Numbered from the stretch's first letter, positions 33,690 through 47,570 are shown. The stretch: 64,000 nucleotides of DNA from Micropterix aruncella (GCA_944548615.1 OX155976.1:4168442-4232441), one strand, 5' to 3'. Numbers and translations: made by a program. The notes: generated by a model from the letters alone, not told the origin.

Positions 33690-35028
33690 ATTCCCACATA
33701 CAAGCTGAGAATTGAACGTATTTAAAAACGACTAATACGTCACGTAAAGGATAAAGCTACTATTTGTAAAATTACCTCCAATAATATTAACTGTCCTGAC
33801 TTACTAAATAAAATTAATCTCCGTGTTCCTTCCAAACTCAATAGATTTAAGGATGATTCATGCTACACCGGGCCGGGGCCGGGCCGGGCCCCGGCCGGGA
33901 CACGGTCAGATATCTATAGTATACTTTTGTATGAAGCAATTCATGCTTGACCGTGCTCCGGCCGTGACCGGTCGTGCCACGTCCGGAGCACGGCGTCGAA
34001 ATGGAGGTGGATATTGTTTTCCCGGCTCCGGTCTGCTAATCGTTCAATGGGAGAGATATGCTTCAGAAATCTTGAATTTTGTTTGGTTAAATCACGTTTT
34101 ATTTTTCCAAGAAATATGCTAAAGCATTCTTTAGACATCCTAAAATAACCGTAAAATTTGCTCTCATCACCTATTAATTCCTTTTAGAGCGTGGCGAATT
34201 CTCCCTCCGATTGTCGTTTTCTCCAGGCTGGATGTACACTCCATCTTCTTTTATTAGATTCAGTTCGTGTTTCCAATACTTCGTCTTCAAAGGCAATCGC
34301 AATAGCTGCCAACTCAAGTTGTGAAAATTGCATTAATAACACACTTATCAATCAAGCGAAAATAGAAATTAAAAAATATTATTATCGCCAAAATAGATGG
34401 ACGCAACACTAGTTAGATAAGTTCGCCATTTGTGCATAAATTGTCTTTTTTATAAAACCAGCGTAATATTCATTAAGTTATGTTTTTATAGCACAATAAA
34501 GTTATTCTATTCTATTCTATTCTACTAGTTATCGCGGACACGGCCGTGGGATAAATAAACTCGGAAACGGCCCGGTCACGCCCGGTGTAGCATGAATGAC
34601 TGGCCCGGCCGGAGCACGTTGGAAACGACTCGGCCGGGGCCCGGCCCGGCCCCGGCCCGGTGTAGCATGAATCATCCTTTAACCCTGCTCTTCATGTTCC
34701 TCATGCTGGTACCAACTATAGGCAAAATGCATTTCTGTGGCGAACAAGTGACAATTTCAATGACATGATTAAACGCTTTGACTTTGATCTATTCTGTACG
34801 AGTGTTAACTCAGCTAGGCAGCGGCTGAACAGTGAATTTTTTAGCATTAATTGTTGAATAATTTTTGATGCATTTTTATACGATAGCTTTAATTGAAAGA
34901 TCACATATGTTTCTACACTGTTATTTAAACGTGAAAACCTTTAATTGGCTCTCTGTTATGTTACTCCGGCTTTGTTAAATTATAATTAGCTGTTGGTTTT
35001 CCTGAAAATAAATAAATAAATAAATAAA
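33690..35028 (+). pseudogene. Jockey-type LINE C-terminus, split by Harbinger
   Basis: The left part (to 33849) translates to NNINCPDLLNKINLRVPSKL. The right part (from 34682) gives NYRQNAFLWRTSDNFNDMIK and then RFDFDLFCTSVNSARQRL, the end of Jockey-type ORF2. The two parts join in sense once the Harbinger insertion is taken out. The element ends in an AAAT tail near 35007-35028. The RT core is missing. Confidence 0.75.
33850..34678 (-). mobile_element. Harbinger element with GC-rich 48-bp TIRs
   Basis: Both ends begin AGGATGATTCATGCTACACC reading inward, followed by GGGCC-type repeats, for 48 bp without a mismatch. The flanking TTA (33847-33849 and 34679-34681) fits the TWA target of PIF/Harbinger elements. 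A minus-strand stretch (about 34320-34185) reads QLELAAIAIAFEDEVLETRT then SVHPAWRKRQSEGEFATL, the start of a Harbinger nuclease. The catalytic core is absent. Further CATGAATGACTGGCCCGGCC-type motifs lie near the right end. Confidence 0.85.
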
Positions 35029-35220
35029 TTTGTATAAGCCATGGGCCCACTAACCAATAAGCTCGAGGGTAATATAATACTTATGACTATTTTAGAAATA
35101 TTTTAAAACTAAATCACACCACTAATCTCTTAGTGGTATTATTTATATATTTCAATTATTAGCTTTTGACGAGAAACGTCTGTTAACAAATATTATTATT
35201 ATTATCCCGTTGTTACTACT

Positions 35221-35896
35221 GCTAGAAATGTCAACTACAACGGGCGAGCCTGTCACATCAGGAAGTTTTAATGATTAGTCGTTCTATTTCCCTGGAGTGA
35301 GCGCAGAAGACTTAGACAAAAAAGTCCACCGTCAAGCTCCGCCACATGCCCGTAAGAGGCCAACGCCTTAACCGCAAGATAGCCAGGAGTGTTACCCTTA
35401 CCCAGCGGGCTTACACTCACTCCCTTACTTGCGACCAGATTACTCCAGTCTCTCGATTGGTTACGAATTCGAGGTCGCTTGCGCGGTCCTCTCCCTTAAG
35501 AAGCGGTGAAACGGTGTATACCGAATCTATCGCGGACCACGGCATTCTTTGCCCGGCTGTTCATCCAGGATCGGGTAGCCGATGGTCGTTTCGAGAGCAG
35601 TCGCCGTAAGGTCCGCAACCACCCCCGCTCTATAGGAAACAGTACTGCTTCCAGACTCCCCCGACTGTTAGTCAGAGTGCACAGTCGATTGTCTCACGCC
35701 GCACGGTGCGCAGACCGTCCAGGAGCGCCAGAAGGTTGATTCCTATAGGAGAAACTAGCCCTACGGCCAGAGTTCTGCCCGGGCTCGCACTTCATACGTG
35801 GAGGCCGCCGGATGGGTGTTGACCCGTGAGTGTGACCAACCCTGAACAGAATGGGTCTTCGTGGCCAACTCAGCAACGGCCAACCCATTAGCTCCC
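35221..35896 (+). mobile_element. GC-rich element, copy
   Basis: It starts CTAGAAATGTCAACTACAA and ends CCCATTAGCTCCC. The central frame has a TAA in place of a TAC and a 6-bp loss in the upstream part; the rest (35506-35739) is open to RPGAPEG. I see no target duplication. Confidence 0.8.
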
Positions 35897-35939
35897 TAAA
35901 GACTAATCTAATCGCTGGTACGACGCAAATAATGAATCG

Positions 35940-36060
35940 AGTGCGTGATATTTAAATAAACTGTATGAATGTCGATCACGTCTTCGGTACGTGATTCGCG
36001 AGTTCGAGAATATTTTGTATCACGTACTGAGTACGTGATCCGCTGTTAAAGTGTTAATAA
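35940..36060. repeat. Short palindromes around CACGTAC
   Basis: ATCACGTACTGAGTACGTGAT is close to a perfect hairpin with 9-bp arms, and a second looser one (ATCACGTCTTCGGTACGTGAT) precedes it by about 50 bp. Function is unknown; it could be a damaged element end. Confidence 0.5.
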
Positions 36061-36189
36061 TGAATAATCAATACCAGGAGCGCTTCTTATATTTTTTTGT
36101 TGCACAACAAAAACAAAAGCAAAAACAAATGTAGTGAATTCGTAAAACGATTATCAAAAAAACATTTATGTTGTTTTAGGCTTCTTGAT

Positions 36190-36600
36190 AGCATTTCTTC
36201 TTCTTCTCGAAGTGCCTCTCCATTACTGGAGGTTGGCTGTTAGCTCTGAATACTTTTGTCGGTCTTGCGCCATCCGGAAAAGCTGTTCCGTACTGGTGAT
36301 CCCGGTCCAGTTTTCCACCCGGGGATTCTTAGCACCCCTGACCCATTAAAGGGCCGCCAGGCACTCGGGGCCGTGGCTATTTTTTACTTTTCCATTGCTA
36401 TTAGGGATATATGTATAGTGCAGTGGTCTTCCGTTGCCTTCTGCACAGGACATTTTAGGTCTATTTAGTACCTTAGGCCGCTGAGACCTCTTCAACCTGT
36501 TGCCCAGTTGGGAAAGGTTATACCGCCATGACTCGGTCTTTTGGTATATACTTTTGCTTCCCATTATAATTAGGCCGATATGCAAACGGCGATCGAGTAC
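36190..36600. other. Unclassified repeat-like sequence
   Basis: The left part (TTCTTCTTCTTCTCGAAGTG onward) looks like the minus-strand 3' end of an RTE LINE with a GAA tail. The rest is GC-richer and untranslatable. I cannot identify it. Confidence 0.35.
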
Positions 36601-37535
36601 ATTCAGGACGCGTCCTGTGTCAACCGCAGGTTAATCTAGACTGCATAATTGCACTTTATTCACTACATTTAATAATTAAAATTAATATTTATTGTTGAGA
36701 AATTTTTAAAATATGCTGTCAATATGAATATCAATTTGGAACTTTTAATTGGAAATTTAATTTGGAAATTTAAATTCGATAGCATTACTTTACTGCAATT
36801 AATAAGTTTTAATAATTTTATTTGAGTAGTATTCAATAGTCTGTACAATACTATTATTTGAATAAGCTAGCATTCTTAGTTTCCGAGATATTAACGTATC
36901 CGGATGTAGAACGGTAACTACATATTATAGGAAAGAATCTAATATTCGGTCGTTTTATTTTTTGTGCCACTCAGTTGGCAACGCTATTTTACTAGGAACG
37001 ACGAACGCCCCCGTAATAACCGCCGCCAAGGGTCTTTCAAGGGGGTAGCAAAGCCGAGGGGGTTCCACAAATCTCCCGCCAATTCTGACATCCGCATTTC
37101 TGCTTTCGCTTTATTGTTTTCGCGGTTTTCGCCGTTGACGCCCACTCTTTAGGCTGAGCGATTTGACATCGGTCAAATACTGGCGCGCGATTTTGGCGCC
37201 AAGTGTCAAAAGTACGCGCACTCTCAATCAAATGTGCGAAAATAAAAAAAACAACTCCGGATTATGTAGATATTTTTCATCATTTATTAGGTAACTATTT
37301 ATTATACATTAGGCTAATATACACAGTGAACATGACTTAGAGCTATAATCACATTTAATATAGTTTTTTCTAATATTTTAAAATCTAAACACGGAGAATT
37401 ATGCAGATAAGATAATATAAAATATATACAATAAAGTTTCTTTTTGGCTGCGTAATTTTTACATGCGGGTTTCTTTATGCGGGATTTATATGCGCTCTTC
37501 GTTTTCAAACTGCATCAATTTTGTTACATTAATTA
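36601..37535. other. No recognisable gene
   Basis: The stretch is AT-rich apart from a GC-richer island at about 36980-37210. I found no convincing coding frame. Confidence 0.4.
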
Positions 37536-37539
37536 GTTC

Positions 37540-37860
37540 AGTAGTTTTCGGGATAATAGCTATATAAATATTTCCGATATATTAGGAAAGCATGTTCTGA
37601 GAGAAGGTGAGTCTCCTAGCGAGCAGATGAGACGGCATGCACGCACCTACAAAAAAGCTGTAATTTCTGCAAGACATGTCCTTCCCTTTCAAACAGTATC
37701 ATTCTTATTAAAATGAATTCAGTAGTTCTGGGGATACAGCAATAAACATATCACAGACACATTAGGAATGCATGTTCTGAGATGAGGTAAATCTTCTAGA
37801 GCGCGGATGAGATAGCATGCACACTCCTACAGAAACATGTTCTCCCAATATAGTGAACAT
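37540..37860 (+). repeat. Diverged tandem pair, about 180-bp period
   Basis: Two units share TTCAGTAGTT, GCATGTTCTGAGA, GCATGCAC and CCTACA in the same order (37540-37680 and 37715-37860). Identity is moderate. It is non-coding. Confidence 0.7.
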
Positions 37861-38006
37861 TTTCGCAAGGTTTAGCTGAAATTTATAGTGTAATAAATAG
37901 CTCGAATGTAGCTCGGAATAAAATGCAATAAATAGTTCGGACAACTGCGCAATATCTTCTCATCTCAAATACCACAGAGCCTCAAGACGAAAGTCTATAA
38001 TTAGGG

Positions 38007-38422
38007 CGTGTTGCCAGTGATGACATACGGCACGGAGACGAGGTCGCTAATTATTGGCATCAGCAAGCTTAAAGTCGCTCAACGAGCCATGGAGGGAGCT
38101 ATGCTTGGAGTTCCCCTGTTTGATAAGATCCGAAACGAGGAAGTCCGCAGAAGAACGAAGGTCACTGACATATCACGTAATATTAGCAACTTGACATGGT
38201 AATGGGCAAGCCATATGGCTCGTGGAATCGAATGTTTGGAAAAAATGTTCTCGAATGGCAGACGCAGCGTAAGACTGCCCCCCATAAGATAGACTGTCCC
38301 CCTATGACATTGCCATAGATGCGGTTCCAGACCTTTCATCATGGCATTATATGGGGGAGGCCTATGTCCAACAGTGGATGTCTACCGGCTGAGGATGATG
38401 ATGATCATGATAATGATGATGG
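38007..38422 (+). pseudogene. RTE-type LINE 3' end
   Basis: The frame carries LPVMTYGTETRSL, LKVAQRAMEGAMLGVPLFDK and IRNEEVRRRTKVTDI, the C-terminus of a common lepidopteran-type RTE LINE. It is followed by EAYVQQWMSTG and a GATGAT-rich tail. It lies about 150 bp beyond the erm stop, in opposite orientation. Confidence 0.8.
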
Positions 38423-38566
38423 ATAAATAGTTGCTAGAGCCAACAGTTCGCGACCCGCATGTAAGAATCGCAAGGACTAGATTAATTCCGTTTTTTTTGT
38501 CAATTCCTGTTTTTTAGTTCAGTGGTTAAGTCCGTAACTGTTGAAGTATGGTGAAGAAGTCGAGGG

Positions 38567-39730
38567 TCACAAGATTTTGCTGAAGAACCCGCTCGAGCTG
38601 GGGTCTTGTCTGCTGGTTTCTCCTCCTGAGAATAGACCAGGATAGTGCGGAAGGAACGGTCTGAAGGACGGAGAGTCAGCGTATGGCTCTATGCGTTCAT
38701 CGGGATCGTCTATGCTACGCGTCGGCGTTACATTTCCGGCGGCGCCTGATAAATGCAGTTTTCTTGTGTGTTTTTTCAGGTCAAAGTTTCTGCAGAAGCC
38801 CTTAGCGCAGATCTTGCAGGTAAACGGTTTCTTCTCGTTGTGCGTGTGCATGTGGAAGGTTAGGTTGTATATCTGGTGGAAGGCCTTGTTGCAAATGTTG
38901 CATTTGTAAGCCTTCTCACCGCTGTGTGTAAGTTTATGGTTTTTGTAGTTGCCCTTCTGGTGGAAGCCCTTACCGCAGTATTCGCAGATGAACGGTTTGA
39001 AACCAGCGTGTATCCTGGCGTGGGTATTAAGGGTCGATGAACGGTTAAAGGCTTTTCCACACGTGGAACACTTGTGCGGTTTCTCTGCTGTGTGAATAAT
39101 TTTATGCCTGCATAACGTGGAAGCCTGGCGAAAGCCTTTTCCGCATATTTTACAGACGAAAGGCCTGGCTCCAGTGTGCACAGGCATATGCCTCGTCAAG
39201 TTGTAGTGAGCGTTGAAGACTTTACCACAATCGCCGCAAGCGAAGCTCTTCTGTTTACCAGGTCCTGTAGTGGAAGAAACGGCCGCTTCTCCTGTCGCAG
39301 CTGATGATGCGACAGAAGCTTTAGAAACGGGCGGTTTTCTATTAGAAACGTGTGAACTGCTAGCTTCTGCTAAGTCGGTCCTGTGCTGCTGAAGCGTCTG
39401 GCCATAGCCTAAACTCATCAAATGCTCCGGATGGTAGTACAGAATCGGGTAGTTCGCGATCAGCTGTTGATGCCGTATGACAGCCGGAACATACTGCTTA
39501 AAAGCTGAGTCCAGAAATTGGGCACTATATCGCAAATAACTGCTAGGTTGAGCGATCTTCGCCGGGTCTTTCTTGTCGGGTTCCATCAGCCTTGCGATCG
39601 AAAAGTTGAGCTTGTTCGCGTCGGAGGATGACACCGACGCTGTTTTCGGACTCTTCGGCTGGTCCGGGGACGGAGACCTGGACATCCTCGACTCGGAGGC
39701 CTGGCACAGGACTGGCTGGAATGGCTGCAT
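38567..39730 (-). CDS. erm: Fez-family zinc-finger transcription factor
   Basis: This 387-residue nuclear DNA-binding repressor belongs to the Fezf family (earmuff in Drosophila), which controls forebrain patterning and neural progenitor fate in animals (family knowledge). An EH1 motif FSIARLM lies at residues 43-49 and should recruit Groucho. Six C2H2 fingers follow at about 163-185, 191-213, 219-241, 247-269, 275-297 and 303-326. They carry Fezf-type blocks such as [20 protein letters not shown] and [15 protein letters not shown]. The start is fixed by an in-frame TAA 12 bases upstream in the same exon, just after a splice acceptor. All coding sequence sits in one exon. It is the only clear host gene in the window. 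Confidence 0.92.
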   Translation of the reverse strand: MQPFQPVLCQASESRMSRSPSPDQPKSPKTASVSSSDANKLNFSIARLMEPDKKDPAKIAQPSSYLRYSAQFLDSAFKQYVPAVIRHQQLIANYPILYYHPEHLMSLGYGQTLQQHRTDLAEASSSHVSNRKPPVSKASVASSAATGEAAVSSTTGPGKQKSFACGDCGKVFNAHYNLTRHMPVHTGARPFVCKICGKGFRQASTLCRHKIIHTAEKPHKCSTCGKAFNRSSTLNTHARIHAGFKPFICEYCGKGFHQKGNYKNHKLTHSGEKAYKCNICNKAFHQIYNLTFHMHTHNEKKPFTCKICAKGFCRNFDLKKHTRKLHLSGAAGNVTPTRSIDDPDERIEPYADSPSFRPFLPHYPGLFSGGETSRQDPSSSGFFSKIL

Positions 39731-39750
39731 TCTCCGCGTTTAGATCTGGG
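39731..39750 (-). other. Splice acceptor before the erm start exon
   Basis: In minus orientation a pyrimidine run TTCTTTTTTCCCAG ends at 39746 and the exon starts at 39745, giving 15 bases of 5' UTR that include an in-frame TAA. An upstream non-coding exon must exist on the minus strand; I could not place it. Confidence 0.65.
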
Positions 39751-40216
39751 AAAAAAGAAAAGAATTCCGTAAAAAAAATGGTAAAAGTAAAGCATGAATT
39801 ATGGATGCATAGCCGCCCAAGTGGGTGGAGGGAAGCCGACTTCACTAGTTGTATTAAAAATGTGTCCTGGAGAATTGTTTTAATATAATGCTGCTAATTC
39901 AAATAGTCGTAATAAGGAGTGAGTTCACATATGTGCGAAACCAGAGACGGCGGCTGGTGAAGAAGAAGAAGACTCTCCAGTGATATATTAGGAGCGTATG
40001 AGAGTGCAGGAGGTTCGGTGCTTCCGTTCGGTATAGGAACAAATTCAAATCTGGAACGACCCATTTGTTGAATATTCGATTTATTCAGATATAGGAACTC
40101 TTCAACTCGCATGTTCTTTGGATACCTATCAAATTATTATTATATTAATATATCGGACTCGGGGAGCCAGCGGCTCGCGGAAGAGGACCTCCAGAGGCAG
40201 GGGGGATGGATCCTAA
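39751..40216. other. erm upstream region, nothing else certain
   Basis: It should hold part of an erm intron. A 72-codon minus-strand frame (39894-40112) resembles nothing I know and has no splice evidence tying it to erm. Confidence 0.4.
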
Positions 40217-41122
40217 GTGGATACATCTATCTTCATTAACCCGATTGTCAAGGGCTTAACTACATCCTATCATTTATATGCTGATGACCTTCAAATTTAC
40301 CTCCATGCCAGACCTGATGCCGTGTCGACTATGAACTTAAATTTAGAACACATATCAAGTTGGGCCGAAAAACATGACATAATCATAAATCCAGCCAAAT
40401 CACAAGCGATTGTGATTGGTGGTCAGAAACTCAAGTCTACTACTAACAAAACGTCAATGTCACCCCTCAAAATAAACGGCAATATTATTGAGTATTCCAA
40501 AACTGTCAAGAATCTTGGAATAGTCATAGACGAATTTCTTCCGTGGCAGGCACATGCCAACCAAATTAGTCGTCCTATTTTCAATGGCTTTCATAGCCTC
40601 CGAAGGTTACAGAGATTCCTTCCAGCAGCAACTATACAAACTATAGTAAGAACACTGCTACTTCCAATTCTAGACTATGCTGATGTCGGAACTATAGATA
40701 TTAAAGAGGAGATTCCGAATAAATTCGAACGACTACAAAATATCTGCATACGATATATATTCGGCTTGCGTAAATTTGATCACGTAAGCGAATATCGCGA
40801 TGGACTTCACTGGCTTCGAATTCGTGAGCGCAGAAATCTGCATGCCTTCTCAATCCTTTATAAAGTCCTGAATAGTCCCACAGCACCTCCTTACCTTAAA
40901 GACCTCTTTCTCCCGTTAGGAAGTCATGGTGTTCCACTCAGGTCAAGTCAGGACAACACCATAGCAATTCCACTACATCAGTCTTCTTTTTTCACCTACT
41001 CATTTAGCGTCCACTCTGCTCGACTTTGGAACCAGCTTCCGCATGCTATTCGTCATGCAACATCGTTGCCCTGCTTCAAGGCGCTGCTGAAAGAACATTT
41101 TCTCCCTCAAAATATCAACTAA
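40217..41122 (+). pseudogene. CR1/L2-like LINE RT C-terminal half
   Basis: The frame is open for 301 residues, starting just before the catalytic YHLYADDLQIYLHA. It runs through TVKNLGIVIDEFLPWQAHAN, LDYADVGTIDIKEEI and the typical YIFGLRKFDHVSEYRDGLHW to a normal-looking end. The clade call is by resemblance only. The 5' part is missing. The 3' untranslated region extends to about 41550 with TATG-rich simple repeat near 41300-41370. Confidence 0.8.
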
Positions 41123-41707
41123 GAACCAACCCTCTCCCCCCCCCCCTTCCGTTGGGTTGTTGATTGGATACTCATAAGAACTTTGTAATATCTATCATTT
41201 TATATAAGTAGGTATTTTTATTTTTATTTTTTTAATCTGTAGTTCCTATGTATCTATTATTATAATATATATTATATTATTATAAATCATATTTTTTATG
41301 TATGTATGTATATGTATGTATATACATATGTGTGTATACCTATGTATATTTAAATGTATATGTTTATGTACCTAAGTGAACTGTATTGTTACTAATATTT
41401 AATATTATTACGGTTGGCTGCAAGAAATCGCAAAACGATAAGCCCGCCGTTTGTACTAAGTTAAAATAGAATTTAAGTTTTCTTTACCAATGTAATTATT
41501 CTTTTTTAGTACAATAATGGTATTTTTCATTTTTCATTTCATTTTTCATAAATCAATTAAATCTTGCACCCTTTGATTTATTTTTATTTCCAAAAATTAT
41601 GAAAAAACAAGAAGTACGAATATGTATACGATTTAAAAGCCATTGAAAAACCCCACAATAAATACTTGGCCAACAGATTTTTACAATGCTCTTAAATATT
41701 ACAATAT

Positions 41708-42150
41708 CTTCTTCTTCTTCTTCATCAGCGCGTATTCGCCCACCGTTGGGCATACGCCTCTCCAATCACTCTCCACCCGGATCGGTTGTCCGTTTCCCTC
41801 ATCCAGACTGGTCCAGCTATCTCCTTGATGTCATCTGACCATCGGGCCGGTGGTCTGCCCACACTTCTTCTGCCTAGCCGGGGTCTCCACTCCAAAACGC
41901 GCTTGCTCCACCGTTCGTCGTGTTGTCAGGCCACATGGCCGGCCCAAGCCCACTTCAGCTTGGCCACTCTTTGACCCACGTCGACCACCTTCGTGCGCTG
42001 TCTGATGAGCTCGTTTCGGACTCGATCGCGCAACGATATGCCAAGCATGACTCGCTCCATGTTACGCTGCACCACCTTAAGCTTGTAGATCATCCCAGCA
42101 GTCAGTGTCCATGTCTCACAAGCATACGTCATAGCATACGTCACAAGCAT
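41708..42150 (-). pseudogene. RTE-type LINE 3' end
   Basis: The minus strand reads MTYACETWTLTAGMIYKLKV, VQRNMERVMLGISLRDRVRN and WAWAGHVA, then a broken ending and a GAA tail at 41708-41722. It is the same LINE group as 38007-38422. A short CATACGTCA direct repeat lies at the 5' edge (42120-42155). Confidence 0.8.
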
Positions 42151-42334
42151 ACGTCATATTACAATATACTTTCAAATAATACTTAAAATTAAAATTTTAT
42201 TAAAAATATAAAAAAAAACCAATATAGATTTTTATTTATAGGTAATTATAATCTATGTATACGTGAGGTTAAAGACCTAGGTATATTTATATCTTAGCTA
42301 TATTTATATATTTTTTTATGTCGATTTATCTATG

Positions 42335-42490
42335 CGTCCGTAGCCCCGTTGACACCGGTTTTCCACGTTGTTGCCGAAATCAATACTGGGATGGGTGACC
42401 GCCTGAGTGTTTGATTGCGTGATCCTACAAATGCCCACCTAGAAGATGGTGCCAATAGGCAACAAGGCGGGTTCCACAAAAAGACATATT
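42335..42490 (+). repeat. 5S rRNA-like SINE fragment
   Basis: At 42381-42407 the sequence reads CAATACTGGGATGGGTGACC then GCCTGAG, close to the internal control region of 5S rRNA (GGATGGGTGACCGCCTGGG). A short upstream part is also 5S-like (GACACCGG). The remainder is a non-5S tail, as in SINE3-type elements. It is too diverged and short to be a 5S gene. Confidence 0.55.
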
Positions 42491-43340
42491 CCAAAAAAAA
42501 AAAGAAAAAATAGAGGTAATATTGGGTCCTTAACTGCTGTTTTTTGACACTGGCCACTTTGAACTTGGATAACTTGGGTTTGAGTTGGAATTTCAAATTC
42601 AAATAAATTTTAATTCAGACCATGTTAATCTTTTTTTAGGAATAAGCTATTTATTTGTCTTTCCGTTTTTTGCTTTTGCTTAAGTATTTTAGTGTGTCCA
42701 TCGTAAAGTTGAAAATTGCATTTATTTATTTATTTATTTAGGTACATAGTATTAGGTATACAGTTCATTCATAGGTCATGTAATCTTATAATAATTATAT
42801 AAATTATTTAATAATTAATATAGGGAGGTTTAACACATCTTACATGACCTTTACTGCCAATAGCACATCTAACTAGGCGATAATTTGGCCCGTCTCTAGA
42901 TGTGCATATTTTTATTCAATTTTAAGAAATGAAGTGTTTTTTTTTAAAATAAATTATTTGGACCCACCACCTGTATATACACATAAATATACCAATTTTA
43001 TAAAAAATATAGCTATGTAATAAATATATACATTTATAGTTGTAATTAATTAAAATTTAATTAAGAAAAATAGATAAGTGATACTAAATAAATTGTCGTG
43101 CGTTGCAAAGAAGTTGATCAGATTTTACATATCCCTTGTTTACAAATATGCGATCCTGTGCCAGTGTTTTCTGTTACAGATTCTTGTAGTCTTGATAGTT
43201 ACCGTAAATGTGTACTGTTAACAACTGCAAACAATGATGGAGTAGCACGAGATCAAATAACCGAGTCTGGTCAATCGCTCATAGCCACTGCTTCTGCATG
43301 ACAACGTATAACCACAGATTTCACTGCAAACAGTCGCAAA
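42491..43340. other. AT-rich, LINE tail at 42720, no gene
   Basis: An ATTT-repeat at 42718-42741 followed by unique sequence looks like the minus-strand 3' end of a LINE. A 67-codon plus-strand frame (43098-43301) is not recognisable. Confidence 0.4.
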
Positions 43341-43445
43341 GTTGCAGGAGTTGGGGCTGGGGACTCTTGGTCAGCCACCGTACTTGCCAGACCTTGCTCC
43401 AATAGAGTTTAATTTGTTTCTCCTGCACGATTTAAAATTATGTTT
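43341..43445 (+). pseudogene. Mariner transposase trace
   Basis: The frame reads LQELGLGTLGQPPYLPDLAP followed by IEFNLFLLHDLK, matching the HPPYSPDLAPSD block around the last catalytic Asp of mariner transposases. The catalytic Asp position reads I-E here. Only this block is left. Confidence 0.6.
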
Positions 43446-44239
43446 ACCGAGTATCATAGCCCTTCTGCTGTAAAGATGTTCGTAATAAATAAATAAAATA
43501 ATTAATTAGCTTAACAATTGCCTTAAAGAATTATTTGCATAACAACATTATAAACATTGTAAACAAGTGCTTTGATTTGTCAAATTTTATAAAAAACTTT
43601 CAATGTCAGTCCTCGAGCTCCGTTCCAATGACCCAGTATTAGATTCCCAAAGCAAACTGCATAATTTCCTCTCCGGCATGAACTTCATTAATAATGGGGG
43701 TGATTTTTAAAGGCGCGTTGAGGGCGTTGACTTGAACACAATAATGGCGCGAAAAGACCGGAAGTGCCTCCCCCTCCCCCCTTATTCCAGCAGCCGACGT
43801 TTAGCGAGCAGCTGACAAAAATCTGACGTTTTGAAATTTGAAACCGGCGCAACGGTTTCGCGCCGTTTTTGTTCGGCGCAATTACTAACGGGACAAATGT
43901 CAAAAGGGCAAGATTGTCTGGACGTAGATTAATTGCGTCAGGCAGGTTGATCAGCTGACGGTTTCAGCTGCCGCGCTGCCGACAGAGTCAAATGTTCATC
44001 TGGCCTGCCTAACTCACGGTTCAACTCCCGGTTCGTGATGGTTCCGTGTAGCTTATGTGGTGTTGGTCAAACTCTTTCTGTCATTTAGCCTGACCATTTC
44101 ACGGTTTAACTCCTATCTGGTAGCCTCCTCGTAGAGGGACTTAACCTCTTAGGGCCACTGTTAATTCGGCTGGAATTCGGCGGAATACCTCGGGCGGAAC
44201 TGGGTGGTTGGTGTACTGTCCGTGAGCTACTGAGCCCAG

Positions 44240-44794
44240 TGCAGATGAGCCATTACGACCCATGTGTTAGGGTCGGTCCAACTCACAGGTCAGCACCCAT
44301 CCAGTAGCCTCCACGCAGAAGTGCGTGCCCGGGTAGAACTCTGTGCCTGCGCCAGTTCCCGTGGGAATGGTCCTTCGAGCGCTCCTGGACCGTTTGTGCA
44401 CCGTGCGGCGTCAGCCAATCGATTGTGCATTCTGCCCGATAAGCAGGTGAGTCTGGAAACGGATTTATTTCCTATAGAGGGGGGGGGGGGGTTTGTTTGT
44501 TAACCTTACGGCAACCGATCTTTAGAAGACCAATCGGCTACACGATACCGGGTGAACAGTCGGGCAAAAACGCTGTGGTCCCTGATAGATACGGTAGACT
44601 CCGAATCACCGCTACGTAAGGGGGAGAACTGCGCAAGCGACCTAGAATCCGTAACCAGTCGGGAGGCCGGAGAAATCTGGCCGAAGCTGGAAGCAAGGGC
44701 GCCATTGTCGGTCCGCTGGTTGCTCACCCGGTGTCTTACGGGCGAGTGGCGTAACTATGACAGTTAACTGTTTCATCCTGTTTCATCCTGTTTT
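44240..44794 (-). mobile_element. GC-rich element, old diverged copy
   Basis: Matches to the family are patchy but in order: GGTCAGCACCCATCCAGTAG, GCGCTCCTGGAC, CCAATCGATTG, CCTATAGAG and GGTGAACAGTCGGGCAAA. It contains a 12-G run near 44480. It lies head to tail with the copy at 44795; a still weaker match may exist at 44040-44160. Confidence 0.75.
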
Positions 44795-45464
44795 GGGGGC
44801 TAACGGGCCCATGATGAGTTGGCCACGATGACCCATGTGTTCAGGGGCGGTCACACTCACGGGTCAACACCCATCCGACGGCCTCCCCGCATGGGGTGCG
44901 AATCCTGGGTAGGACACTGGGTCAACCAGTCTCCCCTGGGAATCAAACCTCTGGCGCCCCTGGACGGTCTGCACACCGTGCGGCGTAAGCCAATCGACTA
45001 TGCACTCTGACTAACAGTCGGGGGAGTCTGGAAGCAGTACTGTTTCCTATAGAGCGGGGGTAGTTGCGGACCTTACGGCGACTGCTTTTGAAACGACCAT
45101 CGGCTACCCGATCCTGGGTGAACAGCCGGGCAAAGGACGCTGTGGTCCGCGATAGATTCGGTAAACACGGTTTTACCGCTTCGTAAGGGAGAGGACCGTG
45201 CAAGCGACTTCGAACTCGTAACCAATCGAGAGACCGGAGTAATATGGTCACAATTGGAAGTAAGGCCGTGAGTGTAGGCCCGCCGGGTAACATTACTGGC
45301 TATCTCGCGGTTAAGGCGTTGGCCTCTTACGGGCTTGTGGCGTAGCTAGACGGCGGTCTGTTTCGTCCCCAAGCCTTCTACGTTCACTTCCAGGAAGATA
45401 GAACGACTAATCGTTAAAACTTCCTGAGGTGACGGGCTCGCCCGCTGTAGTCGACAACCCAAGT
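44795..45464 (-). mobile_element. GC-rich element, well-kept copy
   Basis: It starts at 45464 with ACTTGGGTTGTCGACTACAG and ends near 44795 with GGGCCCGTTAGCCCCC. The minus-strand frame 45293-44943 is open for 116 codons and is nearly the same protein as in the copy at 23771. No clear target duplication was found. Confidence 0.82.

Positions 45465-47570
<2,106 letters not shown>

Noticed and set aside
38691..38909. Plus-strand frames across erm
   Set aside because: Shadows of the zinc-finger coding sequence.
39894..40112. 72-codon minus-strand frame as an upstream erm exon
   Set aside because: No donor site connects it to the erm acceptor in frame, and the in-frame TAA before the erm start rules out a coding join.
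42335..42490. 5S rRNA gene
   Set aside because: Only the internal control block matches; the rest of the 5S sequence is missing.
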